Positions 60,601 through 64,000 of a stretch of DNA of 64,000 bases are shown piece by piece. The DNA comes from Trebouxia sp. TZW2008 (lineage: Eukaryota; Chlorophyta; Trebouxiophyceae; Trebouxiales; Trebouxiaceae), in contig BDIU01000112.1 in assembly GCA_002118135.1 (NCBI GenBank), positions 147,274 to 211,273 of the forward strand, given 5' to 3'. Under the pieces are notes generated by a model. The model searched no databases. It was not told where the DNA came from and saw nothing but the letters and a program-made list of their open reading frames with translations. Numbering within the stretch: position 1 is the stretch's first letter; each line of letters starts with the position of its first letter. The position numbers and the translations under genes are program-made.

Positions 60601-63600
60601 GCCATGATATGATCAGGAAGCGTTCATTGAGTAGAAAAGACAAACCTGGTGAGTGATGCGGTCATCGCTCTCATCCATGGGGGACCCCTCACCCTGCCAG
60701 GCCACAATGCCCCCGAAGGCCCTGATGACAAACAGCAGCTGCTCTCTAGGCACTTCCCTTCCCAGAAAGAACACCAGCCCTCTGAACAGCCTCTCACAGA
60801 TGCCTGCTTCATCATCGTCTTGCACACGCAAAGCGCCACCTGCTACGCTGTCAACTGCTGTGCTTTTTGCTGCTGTGGAGTCTGCTTCTGTGGTGTTGAG
60901 GGCACCACTGCTAGGCTGGGCTGGTTGGCTTGCATTGCGGCTGGCTGGATCAGCAACAACTACCTGCTGCCCGTCTGCTGCATCTGCAGATACGGAACCT
61001 TACATTGAAGTATGTCTGACATGTGGTATGCAATAATGCGCAAGCCATGTACTGTGAAGCACACAGGACACCAACAAGCACACACAGTGTGAATGAGGTG
61101 CAGCTGACAGCGAGGCAGTCTTGTAATATCATACAGTACTGTCAGTGGCTGCCTGCAACATCAAACAAGGCACAACACCTTTGAACTTCATCTGCTATGA
61201 ATTGCAGTCTTCTTTTTTTGCAACGCTGCTGTTCACCTCGCATGATGTCTGCCTCCTCGTCTTCATCTGAAGCAGATGTGCTGCCATCCTCGTCTTCCTC
61301 CCCTGAGTCAATCTCACCAACATCCTCATCAGCTGCATCTGCAGCTTCTGCCTCAGCGTCTGCATCGGCTTCCTGCGCAGCTGCTGTAGTGCCTGCAGCT
61401 GCCGCAGCAGCTGCCTGACTGCTGTGAAGCCTGCCTTGCTCAACAGCAGGTAAGCTCTCCAGATCAGCCATCCTGTCTTGTGCCTTATCTGTGATGGCTG
61501 CTGTAGTGCTGACAGTGTTGTGTGACTGGTGCTGAGCTATGTCTTGCATGATGGCTGCTAACCCTGCTGCTGCCTCTTCTAGTTTGCTGTCTAGCACTGG
61601 TGGGTAGTGCACAGACAGGCTGTGGTACAGCTTGAAGTTGACAAACTGCAGCAGGGTCTGGTAGAACTCCAGGAAGGTGAGCATGACACGGTAGTCCACA
61701 TCTGCTGGCAAGACCTGCAAATGGTCATAGCAATCTGCTTGGCGGCTGCCAAAATAGTTGCAGGTACTCATGTGCCTTGCAGCATCATCCTGTTTCTCAG
61801 ATGCTGCTGCCAGAAGCCGCAAACAACTGCTCAGATGACACTGACATCGAGATGAGCTGTTGCACCTGAGTGCAGCCTGCAAAAGTTGTATCTGCTCATG
61901 CAACTGTGCACTTTGCAAACCCCTACAGTGCAAGCATGGTCTATTAGCAGGCAGGAAGGGAACATAATGTGTTTCAAGTGACAGATGCCTGCAGTTGACT
62001 TCAAAGCATAAACAAGCATAGTGCGTCTGACCTGTGCCAGGTTGTGAGGCACAAGCCAGGTGACAGCCTGACCCTGAATGTCTGCCTGGTAGTAGAATCC
62101 CTTGACGGACACAAACACCTTGCGCAGCGCATGTGCCCGCACCACATACGCCTGGAATTCCATTGACAGCCGCTTGGCATTGGCAACCACCTTTGCTGGG
62201 ATGTCGTGGGTTGACTCTGCTGGCAGGGTGGCGAAAAGGTGGGTCATGGTCAGGGGGTCATCTAGATCCCTCAAGGCGTCCACAAAGGCTGGGTACCTGC
62301 ACCAATGTCGCTTATGATGACAGAGAGCATGGTGCACGACACAGAGGGTACTTACAAGACTGCTGGCAGGGTGGCAAGAGGTGAGGTAATGTCAAAGGGC
62401 TTGCTAGAACCCTCCAGGCATCCACAAAAGCTGGGTACCTGCAGTGGTCGAACTTGTCAGCGACTTGGCATGTCACAGTATGCAGGTTTGCGGCAAAGAT
62501 TGCTGGCAAAGTGAAAGCGCCATGGTCAGAGGGTCATCAACATTCCTCAAGGCGCCCACACAGGCCGGGTCCCTCCAGCAGTTTGGCTTGTCACAATATG
62601 CAACGTGGGCTTGAGACTCAAAGGTCACTGGGGCATGAGAGTACCTGCAACAGCACATGCAATGTGGGCTTAGCAGCTGGGTCGAAGCTGATGACTTGCA
62701 TCGATTGCCTGTGTTCCTTGTCACAAAGCCAGCTGATGCAGCTGTCTATGAGCTTCTTTTGCTGCAAAGACTGGGTGCATGGCAGGTGCAGCCAGCGGTT
62801 GTGCAAACTGAGGAGCTTGCTGCTGCATACGCTGCAAGGTGTAAGCCAACATCATGCAATGGCTTGCATCAGAAAGGTGCATGTCTTGTGAAGTTGGTAG
62901 GTGAGGACACAGTGGCAAGGTAGGAGCTATTGCTGACACATGTGGGGTAGCATGCAAGGCTGACTTGCCTTTCTTTGACAAGGTGGTCTATCCTATAATT
63001 GGGTCTACGCTGTGCTAGACTGTCAGCCAGAGATTTGTTCTTCTTGGCCCTAGCTTTCTTGATCTTCTTCTCAAAACTCCACTGCTCCCTGCAGCAAGTG
63101 GACATTGAGCTTGTTGTCTAACCACAAGGTAACATCCCAGAAACGTCCTGCCCACTTTTGTTTGACCGTGTCAAGTGATGGAACGCAGGCAAACACTAGT
63201 GTTACATGTCACATCAAGCATCATGAGCAGCAAGCTATGTGCTCAAGCACACAGGAAGGAGTGCAAAAGCTTTTTATACCTGAACTTGAATAGGAGAGGA
63301 TCATGTGCCAGAAAAGCTATATCCTTGGTGTGGTAGTATGTCTTGTTTTGGCCCTGAGTCTTCTTTTTTGGCTCTCTGGGGTGAATTCCTTTCAGAATGC
63401 ACAAACGCCTGGAGGCCAAAACAGTCACAGTCACTACGGCATACGGCATGAAACTGCAACAGGAACTCAAAGCTCGGGAAGCAACAGGAAAGCAGAACTG
63501 CATACTTGGTCTGAAAGCACAATTTGCAGTGCAGGCTGCTGCTATACTGTCTGGACTCATTGGGTCAAGCAATGAAACCCGCACCTGAAAACGGAAAGCT

Positions 63601-63765
63601 TGACTTGCAGTTTCCGCATCGCTTGGGTTCTGGTCATGTATTGCACGGCATTGCCGGCCTGGCCCTGCACACAGCATTCAATGGTTCAGCTCTGCATCCA
63701 TACCGCAGAGCAACTAACAGATTCAAATCACGCCCAGAACTTACCCGCTTCAAACGCTTGCCCAT
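57638..63765 (-). CDS. PES1: Pescadillo homolog, 60S ribosome-biogenesis factor
   Basis: Ten exons on the - strand join in phase to 709 residues: 63765-63745, 63664-63585, 63408-63280, 63088-62969, 62296-62032, 61714-61237, 60983-60646, 60016-59807, 59278-59120 and 57967-57638. The order is [42 protein letters not shown], then [21 protein letters not shown] and [16 protein letters not shown] (Pescadillo N-domain). [19 protein letters not shown] follows, then an Ala/Glu/Asp-rich acidic insert. The BRCT domain spans [18 protein letters not shown] to [13 protein letters not shown]. The basic C-terminus has [21 protein letters not shown]. With BOP1 and WDR12 it forms the PeBoW complex, needed for 27S pre-rRNA processing in the nucleolus. 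The protein is about 100 residues longer than usual because of the insert. The intron after 62969 starts with GC (AAAG then gcaagt). Confidence 0.95.
57955..59050 (-). repeat. Long direct repeat (about 590-bp period) around the last Pescadillo acceptor
   Basis: Segment about 57955-58460 is repeated at about 58545-59050. Shared strings include gacttgcatcctagccttgcttcactgggagat, accggctcccagcgaaatgaagctaag and ccacttttggagggaaa. The unit includes the start of the last exon: agactctctttgctggc is copied as agacttcctctgctagc near 58556. Read on the - strand, it is an upstream copy of the real acceptor. Confidence 0.9.
59380..59475 (-). repeat. Acceptor-side copy of the Pescadillo exon at 59278
   Basis: Read on the - strand, tgcag before gagcaagcaagagcagca starts at 59464 and continues [17 protein letters not shown] then a stop. 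This copies [17 protein letters not shown] of the real exon at an offset of 186 bp. Confidence 0.95.
60060..60130 (-). repeat. Acceptor-side copy of the Pescadillo exon at 60016
   Basis: On the - strand cctgcag before gtggtggacaggccaatccaag starts at 60124, copying the real exon start gtggtagacaggccaactcaag at 60016, an offset of 108 bp. Confidence 0.9.
62350..62600 (-). repeat. Two acceptor-side copies of the Pescadillo exon at 62296
   Basis: On the - strand the exon start [20 protein letters not shown] is copied as [20 protein letters not shown] from 62438 and as [18 protein letters not shown] from about 62574. Offsets are 142 and about 136 bp. Only the last copy in transcript order (62296) is intact. 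Confidence 0.95.
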
Positions 63766-64000
63766 GATTGCAACTTTCACCGAAATGCGCAAAGCTTTGC
63801 CCAAGCAGGGTGGTCTCTGCTCCGCAACTCCGAAACATGTGTATCGAGCGTTTCACCTCGCCGGCCGAAACCCTTGCCAATCGTAGGGTGTGCTGCTAGC
63901 GTTACATCACTTTTCTTTTTGAAGGATGGTGCTCTTCTTTTGTACCATTTCTCTTAGTTTTTTTATAAGGGGGTTAACTATCTTTTTATTTATAACAAAA
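63766..64000. other. Upstream flank of Pescadillo
   Basis: Promoter-side sequence of the - strand gene up to the window end. The last 100 bp are T-rich. No element is identified. Confidence 0.3.

Noticed and set aside
63303..63600. Plus-strand frame starting with a hydrophobic segment ([18 protein letters not shown])
   Set aside because: It looks like a signal anchor but is antisense to two secure Pescadillo exons, and no further exons support it.

Overview
This is nuclear DNA of an intron-rich green alga, most likely a chlorophyte close to the trebouxiophytes. The pointers are many short exons with GT-AG or GC-AG introns, tgcag acceptors, a plastid CPP1-like protein with an apparent transit peptide, a YddA-type subfamily D ABC transporter, a PAS-linked cyclic nucleotide phosphodiesterase, a BAP31-like protein, and a non-LTR retrotransposon relic of a type I associate with algal genomes. 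Nothing looks prokaryotic, organellar or viral. Exons were joined by hand from splice sites, reading phase and family resemblance. Where a total length is given, the listed exons join in phase.

Layout. <1-7088 (+) PAS-cyclic nucleotide phosphodiesterase. 8089-8654 frameshifted LINE ORF2 tail, followed by dispersed repeats. 9924-11940 (+) secreted-looking aerolysin/natterin-like protein. 13571-14280 (-) partial gene for a putative single-pass membrane protein. 16987-17973 (+) BAP31-like ER membrane protein. 18892-20004 (-) small single-pass membrane protein. 20689-24049 (+) Lunapark-like ER-shaping protein. 24452-28527 (+) unrecognised, probably nuclear protein. 29487-30606 (-) pyrroline-5-carboxylate reductase. 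31172-43128 (+) ZGRF1-like SF1 helicase. 43556-44774 (-) class I methyltransferase. 45360-46176 (+) PUB-domain protein. 46981-48457 (-) plastid CPP1-like protein. 48634-54917 (+) ABC subfamily D half-transporter. 55246-56793 (-) second methyltransferase. 57638-63765 (-) Pescadillo ribosome-biogenesis factor.

The genes are unrelated housekeeping loci, not an operon or cluster. Three serve the ER (BAP31-like, Lunapark, PUB through CDC48), and two may serve the plastid (CPP1 and the ABC transporter, which share a 176-bp divergent promoter).

The most unusual signal is genome-architectural. In at least seven genes, introns contain tandem, decaying copies of the neighbouring exon-intron junction. 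Copies of an acceptor plus exon start lie upstream of the real exon, and copies of an exon end plus donor lie downstream. I count about 20 junctions affected. This looks like intron growth by duplication of splice junctions, leaving ladders of decoy splice sites. Two further oddities are a clear excess of GC-AG introns and two candidate ultra-short introns (20 and 35 nt).
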